Source of the DNA: JANNAT01 sp031384605
GTDB taxonomy: Bacteria; Pseudomonadota; Alphaproteobacteria; Rhodobacterales; Rhodobacteraceae
Direction: 5' to 3'
Length of the DNA: 64,000 nt
NCBI GenBank assembly: GCA_031384605.1
Contig: JANNAT010000094.1
Location: 62,001 to 126,000 of the forward strand
The notes under the pieces were generated by a model. That model did no database searches. It was not told the origin of the DNA and worked only from the letters and a program-made list of their open reading frames with translations. Position numbers and translations under genes: made by a program. Of the stretch, positions 51,544 through 60,700 are shown in pieces (positions within the stretch are counted from its first letter, which is position 1; every line of letters starts with the position of its first letter).

Positions 51544-52875
51544 ATGGCGCAGCAGCATCCGGTGGTAAAGCCATCAAACACCCGCAATCTTTTGCTGTTT
51601 GGCGCGGTGGCGATGTTGTTCGTCGCCACCGGGGTTTTCCAAAGCTGGAACCTGTCGCTGTCGATCCTGAACATCGGCGTGTTGTCGGCGATCATGGCGT
51701 TGGGCGTGAATATGCAATGGGGGTATGCGGGGCTGTTTTCCACCGGCATCATGGGGTCGGTGGCCTTGGGCGGCTTGGCCGTTGTGCTGGTGTCGGGGCA
51801 ACCTGTGCCCGAAGGCTGGGCGGCGGGCGGCCCCCGGCTGATGCTGGCGCTGGCCGTTGGGGTGGCGGTGATTGCGGCGGCGGTTCTGGTCTATAAAAAA
51901 CTGCACGCAGGCAAGCGGCGCAATCTGGCCGTGGCCGCGATCCTGATCGGTGGATTTTTCGCCTACCGCGCGATTTTTGATCCGGCATCCGAGGCGATAG
52001 AGGCGTTCAACCCTGCCACCGCAGGCAATATGGGCGGGCTGGGCCTGCCGTCCTTGCTGGCCTGGCCAGTGGGGGGGCTGATGGCGGCGGCGGCGGCTTG
52101 GGCGATTGGCAAAGTGGCGCTGGGGCTGCGATCAGACTATCTGGCGATTGCCACGTTGGGCATTGCGGAAATCATCCTGTCGGTGATGAAGAACGAGGAT
52201 TGGCTGGCGCGGGGCGTGAAAAACATCATCGCCCTGCCCCGGCCCTGGCCCGTGCCCTACGAGGTTGATCTGCAAAAGGATCCGGGCTTTTTGGCTTGGG
52301 TGCAAAACTGGGGGATGGACCCTATCACGGCGTCAACCATTCTGGTCAAGCTGTTGTATCTGCTGATCTTTGGTGCGGTGCTGTTGGCACTGATCTGGCT
52401 GTCGGAACGCGCGTTGAACAGCCCTTGGGGCCGGATGATGCGGGCGATCCGGGATAACGAGGTATCAGCCGCCGCGATGGGCAAAGACGTGACGCGCCGC
52501 CACTTGCAGATATTCATCATCGGATCGGCCGTCGTTGGTCTTGCTGGTGCGATGCTTACGTCGATGGAGGGCCAGTTGACGCCATCAAACTATTCGCCAC
52601 TGCGGTTTACCTTTCTGATCTGGGTGATGGTCATCGTTGGCGGCTCTGGCAACAACTGGGGTTCAGTGCTGGGCGGGCTGTTGCTGGGCTGGCTGTGGCT
52701 GATCGTGGAAAACGCAGGTCCGGTGTTCATGGGCATCATCACCAGTCCGATGGCCGATGGCGCACTTAAGGCACATCTGGTCGAAGGGGCACCGCATCTG
52801 CGTCTGATCACGCTGGGGCTGGTGTTGCTGTTGGTGCTGCGGTTCAGTCCTAGGGGGCTGATCCCAGAGAAATAA
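51544..52875 (+). CDS. livM: ABC transporter permease LivM type
   Basis: The 443-residue permease has about ten membrane helices; SDYLAIATLGIAEIILSVMKNEDWL and MMRAIRDNEVSAAAMGKDVTRRHLQIFIIGSAVVGLAGAM in part are the LivM signature. An extra hydrophobic part of about 100 residues near the N-terminus makes it longer than many relatives, similar to E. coli LivM. Its last 26 bases overlap the convergent GT39 gene. Confidence 0.92.
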   Translation: MAQQHPVVKPSNTRNLLLFGAVAMLFVATGVFQSWNLSLSILNIGVLSAIMALGVNMQWGYAGLFSTGIMGSVALGGLAVVLVSGQPVPEGWAAGGPRLMLALAVGVAVIAAAVLVYKKLHAGKRRNLAVAAILIGGFFAYRAIFDPASEAIEAFNPATAGNMGGLGLPSLLAWPVGGLMAAAAAWAIGKVALGLRSDYLAIATLGIAEIILSVMKNEDWLARGVKNIIALPRPWPVPYEVDLQKDPGFLAWVQNWGMDPITASTILVKLLYLLIFGAVLLALIWLSERALNSPWGRMMRAIRDNEVSAAAMGKDVTRRHLQIFIIGSAVVGLAGAMLTSMEGQLTPSNYSPLRFTFLIWVMVIVGGSGNNWGSVLGGLLLGWLWLIVENAGPVFMGIITSPMADGALKAHLVEGAPHLRLITLGLVLLLVLRFSPRGLIPEK

Positions 52876-54400
52876 TCGCAGCTCTGCGCCAAATGCCCCA
52901 CTCTTTGCCCATGTAACGCAAGGTTTGGTCCGGTGCGACAGTGATCGGGTTGTCTTTGATCAGACCAAAAATCAAGCCTTTTGGGTTGTCTTTTGCCCAC
53001 GCGGCCCAAGCGGCGGCATCTTTTGGCATGGCCACTGGCGCGGTCAACCCAGCGGTAAAGTTAAACTCGGCGTGATACGGGTTTTGGGTTGTCGCCAGAC
53101 CAAAGCCTTGCTCTTGGGCAAGCATTGCCGCCATTTCGCGCCCGTCATAGGCCGCATAAAGCCCGGTGGTGGCAATCACGCCGTGCATTCCCAATGTCAG
53201 GCCAACGCCCGCCAGAACATGCCCGGCGATCAGCGGCAATCGCCACATTTGCAGCGCCAAACCCGCGCAAAGCACCCCAAACGCATAGATTGGCCACAGG
53301 GGTGTAATATCTGCCAACCCTTTTGATGCCACCTGCCCCGCAGCGACGGCAATGGCCAGCGCAGCCAATAAGACCATCGGCACCCAAGCAAACGATCTGT
53401 TCAAAGCCGTGGTAGAGGCAAAGGCGAACAACAAGGCCATCGCCGGAAAGACAGGGATAAGGTAATGCACTTGCTTGCCCGAGATGAACGAAAACAAGAT
53501 CAAAACCGATGCAGCCCAGATCACGCACATCCGCACTGCGGGTTCGCCCCGCCAACTTCCGCGCAACGCCCGCCACAGCGGCCATGACCATGCCCAGGGA
53601 AACAGCATCACGGGCACAAGGGCGGCCAAGAACCAGAACGGGCGGTCATGCGCCATGCCACCTGCGACGCGTGCGGCGGATTGGGTCCATAAAAGTTCGG
53701 TGCGGTATTCCGGCGTCGCACTGATCAGGGTGGGCACCAGCCACAGCGCCGTTGCCGCCAGTGCCACCAGCACGGCCACGCCCAACCCCTTGGCCACAGT
53801 AGAAAATCTTGGCACCACCGCCGCCCAGATCGGCAAAGTCAGGGCCAAAGGCACCAGATGCACCAAGATCACCGGGCCCTTGGCAAACACCCCGAACCCC
53901 AATGCCAGTCCGAACGCACCCCATGCCCGCAGACCGGCATCGCCTTGCCCGATCCGCCACAACGCTGCCACCCCCGCCAGCACGCCGATCCCCAGCAGCG
54001 CATCAAACATCGTGGCCGAGCCGTAGATCAAAAACACCGGAAACCCGGCCAGTATCAGGGCCGCACGCACCCCGATGCCGGGGGTCGGCCACAGCCGCCC
54101 TGCCAGAACCCCGGTGCCTGCGACCATCACCACTGCACAGGCGGGGCCCACCAGTCTGCCCGCAAACTCTGACACGCCGGTGATCAGCCAGACCAGATTG
54201 ATCAGCCCGAACAGCAACGGCGTTTTGTGGGTATAAAGCTCGCCATTTTTGGTCAGGTGCAGCACATCGCCCGACTGCCGCATCTCTAGCGCCACTGCCA
54301 GATAGCGTGTCTCATCAATCGGCAGCAGGGGTCGCATTGCCACCAATGCCACAAGGATCACTGCCACGCCCAACACAATTGCCCAAAGCCTGCCCGTCAT
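52850..54400 (-). CDS. ArnT/GT39-type membrane glycosyltransferase
   Basis: The 516-residue protein has about eleven membrane helices and the GT39/ArnT opening: MRPLLPIDETRYLAVALEMRQSGDVLHLTKNGELYTHKTPLLF in part, where the DETRY acidic motif sits in the first periplasmic loop. Such enzymes move a sugar from a polyprenyl carrier onto lipid A or protein. No arn genes adjoin, so substrate is unknown. The ATG at 54400 follows GGAG. Its end overlaps the livM end by 26 bases on the other strand. Confidence 0.83.
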   Translation of the reverse strand: MTGRLWAIVLGVAVILVALVAMRPLLPIDETRYLAVALEMRQSGDVLHLTKNGELYTHKTPLLFGLINLVWLITGVSEFAGRLVGPACAVVMVAGTGVLAGRLWPTPGIGVRAALILAGFPVFLIYGSATMFDALLGIGVLAGVAALWRIGQGDAGLRAWGAFGLALGFGVFAKGPVILVHLVPLALTLPIWAAVVPRFSTVAKGLGVAVLVALAATALWLVPTLISATPEYRTELLWTQSAARVAGGMAHDRPFWFLAALVPVMLFPWAWSWPLWRALRGSWRGEPAVRMCVIWAASVLILFSFISGKQVHYLIPVFPAMALLFAFASTTALNRSFAWVPMVLLAALAIAVAAGQVASKGLADITPLWPIYAFGVLCAGLALQMWRLPLIAGHVLAGVGLTLGMHGVIATTGLYAAYDGREMAAMLAQEQGFGLATTQNPYHAEFNFTAGLTAPVAMPKDAAAWAAWAKDNPKGLIFGLIKDNPITVAPDQTLRYMGKEWGIWRRAAIISLGSAP

Positions 54401-54580
54401 GTCGCCTTCTCCGCCGCTGCTTAAACCAACGCCATTTGCCACATCCTGCAATCCGTCACGCAAATACGACGCGTTTTAGTCGCAAGTGATATGACGACCC
54501 GCCCAAAACGAATTATGCACAGGCAAAGGGCCAAATCAAACCCGTCTCTGGCCCGCTTGTTCTATGGAAGGATGACCGCA

Positions 54581-57001
54581 ATGAAAACCCATACCCGCGT
54601 TCTGGTGATTGGCGGCGGCGTTGTAGGCTGTTCGGTGCTGTATCACCTGACCAAACTGGGTTGGTCGGATGTGATGCTGGTGGAACGGTCTGAATTAACG
54701 TCCGGGTCAACCTGGCACGCGGCGGGCGGGTTTCACACGCTGAACGGCGATACCAATATGGCGGCGCTGCAAGGCTATACGATCCGGCTTTACAAGGAAC
54801 TTGAGGCGCTGACCGGCATGTCCTGCGGGTTGCACCATGTGGGTGGCATCACGCTGGCCGACAACCAAGAACGGTTCGATATGCTGAAGGCCGAACGCGC
54901 CAAGCATCGGTATATGGGGCTGGACACGGCCATTCTGACGCCTGCCGAGGTGGAGACGATGACCGACGGCATGGTCAACACCAAGGGTATCTTGGGCGCG
55001 CTTTATGATCCACTGGATGGCCACCTTGACCCCTATGGCACCACGCATGCCTATGCCAAGGCCGCAAAAATGGGCGGGGCGGAAATTGTGTTGCACAACC
55101 GGGTGCTGGAAACCAACGCGCTGCCCGATGGGTCTTGGGAGGTTGTGACCGAAAAAGGCACGATCATTGCGGAACATCTGGTCAACGCAGGCGGTCTGTG
55201 GGCGCGCGAAGTGGGGGCGATGGCGGGGGTTTACCTGCCCTTGTTGCCGATGGCGCACCAGTATCTGGTGACAGATGATATCCCCGAAATCGTCGCCCGG
55301 GGGGGCCGTGAATTTCCGCATGTGATGGATCCGGGCGGCGAATCCTATCTGCGCCAGGAAGGTCGCGGCTTTTGCATCGGGTTTTACGAAAAACCTTGTG
55401 AGGCGTGGTCGATCGACGGCACGCCGTGGAATTTTGGCCAGGAACTGATGCAGGAACAATTCGACAAGATCGCGGATTCGGTGGAATTTGCCTATAAACG
55501 CTTTCCCGCGCTGGAACGAGCCGGGGTGAAACGGGTCATCCACGGCCCGTTTACCTTTGCCCCCGATGGCAACCCGCTGATCGGCCCGGTTCAAGGTTTG
55601 CGCAACTATTGGTCGGCCTGTGCCGTGATGGCCGGGTTCAGCCAAGGCGGCGGTATGGGGCTGTCACTGGCGCAATGGATCATTCACGGCGAGGTCGAAC
55701 GCGATCCGCGCGGCTTTGACGTGTCGCGCTTTGGCACATGGACGACGCCCGGCTATACCGTGCCCAAGGTAATCGAAAACTATCAGATGCGGTTTTCGGT
55801 GTCTTACCCGAACGAAGAACGCCCCGCAGCACGGCCGTTCCGCACCACGCCGATGTATGACACGTTTACCGAAATGCGCGCGGTTTGGGGCGCGCAATAC
55901 GGGCTGGAAGTGCCGAATTACTATGCGCTGCCCGGCGAGCCTGTCTATGAGAACCCCACCTTCAAGCGGTCAAACGCGTGGGAGGCGACGCGCCAAGAGG
56001 TGATGGCGGTGCGGGGTGGCGTTGGCATCAACGAAGTGCAGAATTTCGGCAAATATCTGGTCAAAGGCCCCAATGCGCGGGCGTGGCTGGACCGGATCAT
56101 GGCGGGGCTTATCCCCAAACCGGGGCGCCTTTCCCTGACACCGATGCTGGCGCATTCGGGCAAGATTATCGGCGATTTCACGGTGTCTTGTCTTTCTGAA
56201 AACGTTTTTCAACTGACCGCCAGCTATGGCGCACAAGGCTGGCATCAGCGCTGGTTTGAACAGAACCTGACCGATGGGGTGACGATTGAAAACGTGTCAG
56301 ATGCGCGGTCTGGGTTCCAGATTGCCGGCCCCAAGGCGCGCGACTTGCTGGCGCGGGTAACGCGGGCCGATGTATCGGCGGCTGCGTTCAAGTTCATGGA
56401 TGTGCGCCCGATGACCATCGGCATGGCCAATTGCACCGTGCAGCGCGTCAGCTATACCGCCGATCTGGGGTATGAGATTTTCACCGATCACATGTCGGTG
56501 CGACATTTGTGGACAACGCTGATGGATGCTGGCGCCGATCTGGGGCTGCGCGCCTTTGGCATGCGCGCGATGATGTCACTGCGGCTGGATAAGTGGTTCG
56601 GATCCTGGGGCCGCGAATATTCCCCGGATTATACCCCATGTGAGACGGGTCTGGAGCGGTTCATCCGCTGGAACAAAGACGCCGATTGGATTGGCCGCGC
56701 GGCGGCATCGGCGGAAAAAGCTGCTGGCCCAAAACGCAAACTGGTATCGTTCGTGGTTGATGCCGATGACGCCGACGTGGTGGCATGGGAGCCGATCTGG
56801 CTGGACGGGGCTGTTGTTGGGTTCTGCACGTCGGGTGGATTTTCGCACTATACCGGGCTGTCGGTGGCGCAAGGGTTCTTGCCAGCCGACCGGGTGGTTG
56901 ACGGATTAGCGGTTGAGATTGAGATTTTGGGCCAACGCCGGGCCGCAAAGGTGCATCTGGCCCCGCTGTTTGACGCCGATGGCGCAAGAATGCGGGGGTA
57001 A
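54581..57001 (+). CDS. Dimethylglycine/sarcosine dehydrogenase-like FAD-GcvT protein
   Basis: The 806-residue protein joins an N-terminal FAD-binding DAO domain (VLVIGGGVVGCSVLYHLTKLG at residues 7-27; the FAD-linking His46 in SGSTWHAAGG) to a C-terminal GcvT-like folate-binding domain (GINEVQNFGKYLVKGPNARAWLD and later GFRAFGMRAMMSLRLDKW-type residues). This is the layout of dimethylglycine and sarcosine dehydrogenases, which demethylate the amine and pass the one-carbon unit to THF. The ATG at 54581 has GGAAGG 10 bases upstream; an in-frame ATG at 54572 is less well placed. Exact substrate is not certain. Confidence 0.87.
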   Translation: MKTHTRVLVIGGGVVGCSVLYHLTKLGWSDVMLVERSELTSGSTWHAAGGFHTLNGDTNMAALQGYTIRLYKELEALTGMSCGLHHVGGITLADNQERFDMLKAERAKHRYMGLDTAILTPAEVETMTDGMVNTKGILGALYDPLDGHLDPYGTTHAYAKAAKMGGAEIVLHNRVLETNALPDGSWEVVTEKGTIIAEHLVNAGGLWAREVGAMAGVYLPLLPMAHQYLVTDDIPEIVARGGREFPHVMDPGGESYLRQEGRGFCIGFYEKPCEAWSIDGTPWNFGQELMQEQFDKIADSVEFAYKRFPALERAGVKRVIHGPFTFAPDGNPLIGPVQGLRNYWSACAVMAGFSQGGGMGLSLAQWIIHGEVERDPRGFDVSRFGTWTTPGYTVPKVIENYQMRFSVSYPNEERPAARPFRTTPMYDTFTEMRAVWGAQYGLEVPNYYALPGEPVYENPTFKRSNAWEATRQEVMAVRGGVGINEVQNFGKYLVKGPNARAWLDRIMAGLIPKPGRLSLTPMLAHSGKIIGDFTVSCLSENVFQLTASYGAQGWHQRWFEQNLTDGVTIENVSDARSGFQIAGPKARDLLARVTRADVSAAAFKFMDVRPMTIGMANCTVQRVSYTADLGYEIFTDHMSVRHLWTTLMDAGADLGLRAFGMRAMMSLRLDKWFGSWGREYSPDYTPCETGLERFIRWNKDADWIGRAAASAEKAAGPKRKLVSFVVDADDADVVAWEPIWLDGAVVGFCTSGGFSHYTGLSVAQGFLPADRVVDGLAVEIEILGQRRAAKVHLAPLFDADGARMRG

Positions 57002-57112
57002 ACCGCGACCCCGGCGTTGCCGGAGGGCAAACGTGCCAGTGGCCCGTTTTCAGCGGTTTACGCACCGCGCCACGCGCGGGGCCGGGTTGGTAGTGGATCA
57101 CTTCGCTGTCAG

Positions 57113-57132
57113 GCCCCGGCCTTCGCCGGGGC
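57113..57132. repeat. GC-rich palindrome after the dehydrogenase gene
   Basis: GCCCCGGC (57113-57120), CTTC loop, GCCGGGGC (57125-57132): an 8-bp perfect stem without a T tract. It may help end the upstream transcript. Confidence 0.4.
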
Positions 57133-57188
57133 GATTGGCCCCGCTATGATCCCTTGACCTACCCTGCGCGATCCTACACCCTGCCCCA

Positions 57189-57776
57189 ATGCCCAAATTG
57201 ACCATCCTGATCCCAGCCGCAGGTGCGTCATCGCGCATGCAGGGGGGTGATAAACTGCTGGAACTGGTCGAAGCCCAGCCTATGCTGCGCCGTCAGGCAC
57301 TTATCGCCTGCGCGGTTTGCCCCAAGGTCATTGTTACCCTACGCCCCACCGACGCCGCACGTCGCGCCGCACTGTCCGATTTGAAGATCACAATCGTGAC
57401 CGTCACCGATGCCGCCGAGGGCATGGCAGCCTCGATCCGCGCCGGGGCAATCACCGCCAAAACCACTGCTTTGATGATCCTGCCCGCCGATATGCCTGAT
57501 CTTACATCGGCAGACCTGCAATCAATGATCGACACTTTCGATCAAGAAGCCAACCAGATCATCCGTGCAACCGCGCAAGACGGCACCCCGGGTCATCCCG
57601 TGATATTCCCACCCGATTGCCTGACTGCACTGGCCTTGATAAAGGGCGACGCGGGCGCGCGTTCGGTTTTGCAAGTGCACAAACACCGCATCCGGCTGAT
57701 CGCCCTGCCCGATCAGCATGCGATAACCGATCTGGACACGCCTGAAGATTGGACGGCGTGGCGCGCTAGACTGTAA
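57189..57776 (+). CDS. MobA-like nucleotidyltransferase (MocA type)
   Basis: The 195-residue protein has the nucleotide-binding start ILIPAAGASSRMQGGDKLLE, the metal-binding ILPADMPDLT and RATAQDGTPGHPVIFPPD, which fit the molybdopterin cytidylyl/guanylyltransferase family (MocA/MobA). Such enzymes attach CMP or GMP to the molybdenum cofactor. No molybdoenzyme is in the window. Its 3' end overlaps the convergent RTX gene by 11 bases. Confidence 0.85.
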   Translation: MPKLTILIPAAGASSRMQGGDKLLELVEAQPMLRRQALIACAVCPKVIVTLRPTDAARRAALSDLKITIVTVTDAAEGMAASIRAGAITAKTTALMILPADMPDLTSADLQSMIDTFDQEANQIIRATAQDGTPGHPVIFPPDCLTALALIKGDAGARSVLQVHKHRIRLIALPDQHAITDLDTPEDWTAWRARL

Positions 57777-60700
57777 GTAACACCCGTGCTTCATGTGCCT
57801 TCAAAGACAGGCGCGCGGACTGGTAATCGCCGCAATCCACCACCAATTCAGGGAATAAGGCTGCGATTTCCTCACGTTGGGCGTGGTCCATTGATCCCAA
57901 AGTGCGATCGGCGGGTTGAAAGCTTTCCGTCCACGACCCATTGGCGCAGATGATTTCATGGCGGTCCAACAACACATGGATATAAGTCACGCCGGGGGTC
58001 AACCGTTGGGCAACACCGGCAAGCCCCGTCAAATGCACGGCGGCAACCAGAACTTCTGTTTCACCAAACAGCATTTCCGGCGCAGCCCCTTCGATCAACA
58101 TGCGGTGTTGCGGTGATACAAGTGTGTCGCGCAATGGCAATCCGCATCCCAGCGCACCTTTGGAAATCTGCACTGGCCGCAAAGCCGGGCGCACGATCAA
58201 ATCCGCCAAGCCAAGCTGACAGCGGCCAACCCAGCGAATGGGTTTCAACCCGCCATCGCGCGTCAACACCAGATCACCGGCGCGTAAATCTTCTACCGCC
58301 ACGTCACCCTGCGCAGTCGTGATCATCACGCCGGGGGTAAAACATGGGATGATCTCTTCGATATTTACGAACGCCATCGTGCCGATGACAGCACCCGCAC
58401 CATCCAGAAACTCTACTGTGCCATTTTCTGCGTTGAACGGATCATAAACAATATTGGTCAGCGCCCAACCCCATGCCGTCAGGTCCAGCACGTCGTTGGT
58501 GTCTTGCCCGCCCTCACCGCCGTCGACGACATCACCGAACGCATTCAGATCCTGAATGAACAGGTCTTCATCGTCGCCGCCCAGCAAAGTGTCAACGCCA
58601 ATATCACCGTAAAGCGTGTCATTGTTCGCACCGCCGTCAAGGAAATCGTCGCCCGATCCGCCGGTGAGCAGATCGGTTGCTGCCCCGCCAAACAACGCGT
58701 CGTTGCCCGTGCCGCCAAGCAACGTGTCGATGCCGTCACCGCCAAACAGTGAATCGTCGTTGTCGCCGCCCTGCACATCATCAGCGCCATCGCCGCCATA
58801 AACCGTGTCATTTCCAGCACCGCCGTCAAGATTGTCGTTGCCCAACCCACCCGTCAGCGTGTCATTGCCCACGTCGCCGCTCAGGGTGTCGTTGCCGTCA
58901 CCGCCGTCAAGGCTGTCGTTGCCAGCGCCACCGGCGGCACTGTCATTGCCGGTGCCACCATAGACATCGTCGTTGCCAAAACCGGCAGCGATTGTATCAT
59001 TGCCAGCGCCCGCCTGAATGATGTCATCGTTGCCGGCTTCGCCGATCAGAAGGGCATCGTTGCCGTCAACCATATCGCCTTGCGCATCGGTATAGCCCGC
59101 GCCGATCAGATCGCCGCCAGCGGTGCCGTTGACAATACCGTCACGGCCGCCGAACACCAAAGATTCAATATTGCTGAAGGTCAGCGTGGTGGCATCGTTG
59201 AAGGTGACGGTGCCGGATTCGTTGTTGCCGCCGCCGTAAACCACGTTCAACACGTTGGTCAACGACAGCGTATCGTTGTCGGTGCCGCCCTCGCCGCCAT
59301 CGACAACATCGCCGCCGCTGCCAAAAATCGTGTCCTGATCGTCGCCGCCTTGCAGCAGATCGGCCCCAAGCCCGCCCGTCAGCACGTCCGCGCCAGTGCC
59401 GCCGCTCAGCGTATCCGCGCCGTCCCCGCCATCAAGGCTGTCAGCGTCAGCACCGCCGCTCAGGCTGTCATTGCCGGTGCCACCGATCAGCGTATCAGCG
59501 CCCGCATCGCCGGTCAGCGTGTCATCGTTCGCACCGCCGTCAAGATTGTCGTTGCCGGACCCGCCGGCCAAGGTGTCGTTGCCCGCGTCGCCCGTCAGGG
59601 TGTCATTGTCGGCCCCACCGTCAAGATTGTCGTTGCCCAGACCGCCAACAAGCGTATCCGCGCCCGCATCCCCCGTCAGAATGTCATCGTCAGCACCGCC
59701 GTCAAGATTGTCGTTGCCCAACCCACCGGCCAAGGTGTCGTTGCCTAAGCCGCCGATCAGGATATTGGCCCCGCCGTCCCCGGTCAAACTGTCAGCAGCG
59801 CCCGACCCTGTCAGGTTTTCGATGCCCGACAAAGTATCGCCTGCCGCGTCGCCGCCAAGACCCGTTCCTGAAACAAGGTTGACCGTGACGCCCAACACCG
59901 AGGCCGAATAATCTGCCCAGTCAACGTCGGCCCCGCCGGTCAGAACATCCGCCCCGATGCCGCCAGACAGCGTGTCATTGCCTGCGCCGCCGTCCACCGT
60001 GTCGTTGCCATCGCCGCCGTCAAGCAGGTCATTCCCGGCGTCGCCCCCAATCAGGTCTTCGCGCAGCCCGCCATAGATGCTGTCATTGCCATTGCCGCCA
60101 TAAAGCGTGTCATTGCTGGTCACACCGCCGGTGTCAGAAATCAGGTCATCGCCGTCACCGCCGTAAACCGTATCCGTGCTATTGCCGCCGTCCAGACTAT
60201 CGTTGCCGGTGCCGCCATAAATGACATCCGTGCCATCGCCGCCGGCAATCGTATCGTTGCCGCCACCGCCATCCAGCGTGTTGGACGCCGCATCGCCGGT
60301 CAGACTGTCGTTATTGGCAGAACCAGTCAGGTTTTCGATGCCTGTCAGCGTATCGCCCGCCGCATCACCGCCGGTGCCTGTGCCGCTGGCAAGGCTTACG
60401 GTAACGCCTAGGCTTGACGCGGCATAATCTGCAGTATCCGTGCCGATGCCGCCGATCAGCGTGTCGCTTCCGGCCCCGCCCACCAACGTGTCATTGCCAG
60501 TGCCGCCATCAAGAACATTGGCCCCGCTGTCACCCGTCAAGCTGTCGGCGTTGCCCGAACCTATCAGGTTTTCGATGCCCGTCAGCGTATCGCCCGCCGC
60601 GTCGCCGCCCGCGCCTGTGCCGCTGGCAAGGCTGACGGTTACGCCCAAAGTAGATGCAGCATAACTGGCCGTATCCGTGTCCGCGCCGCCAAACAATGCG

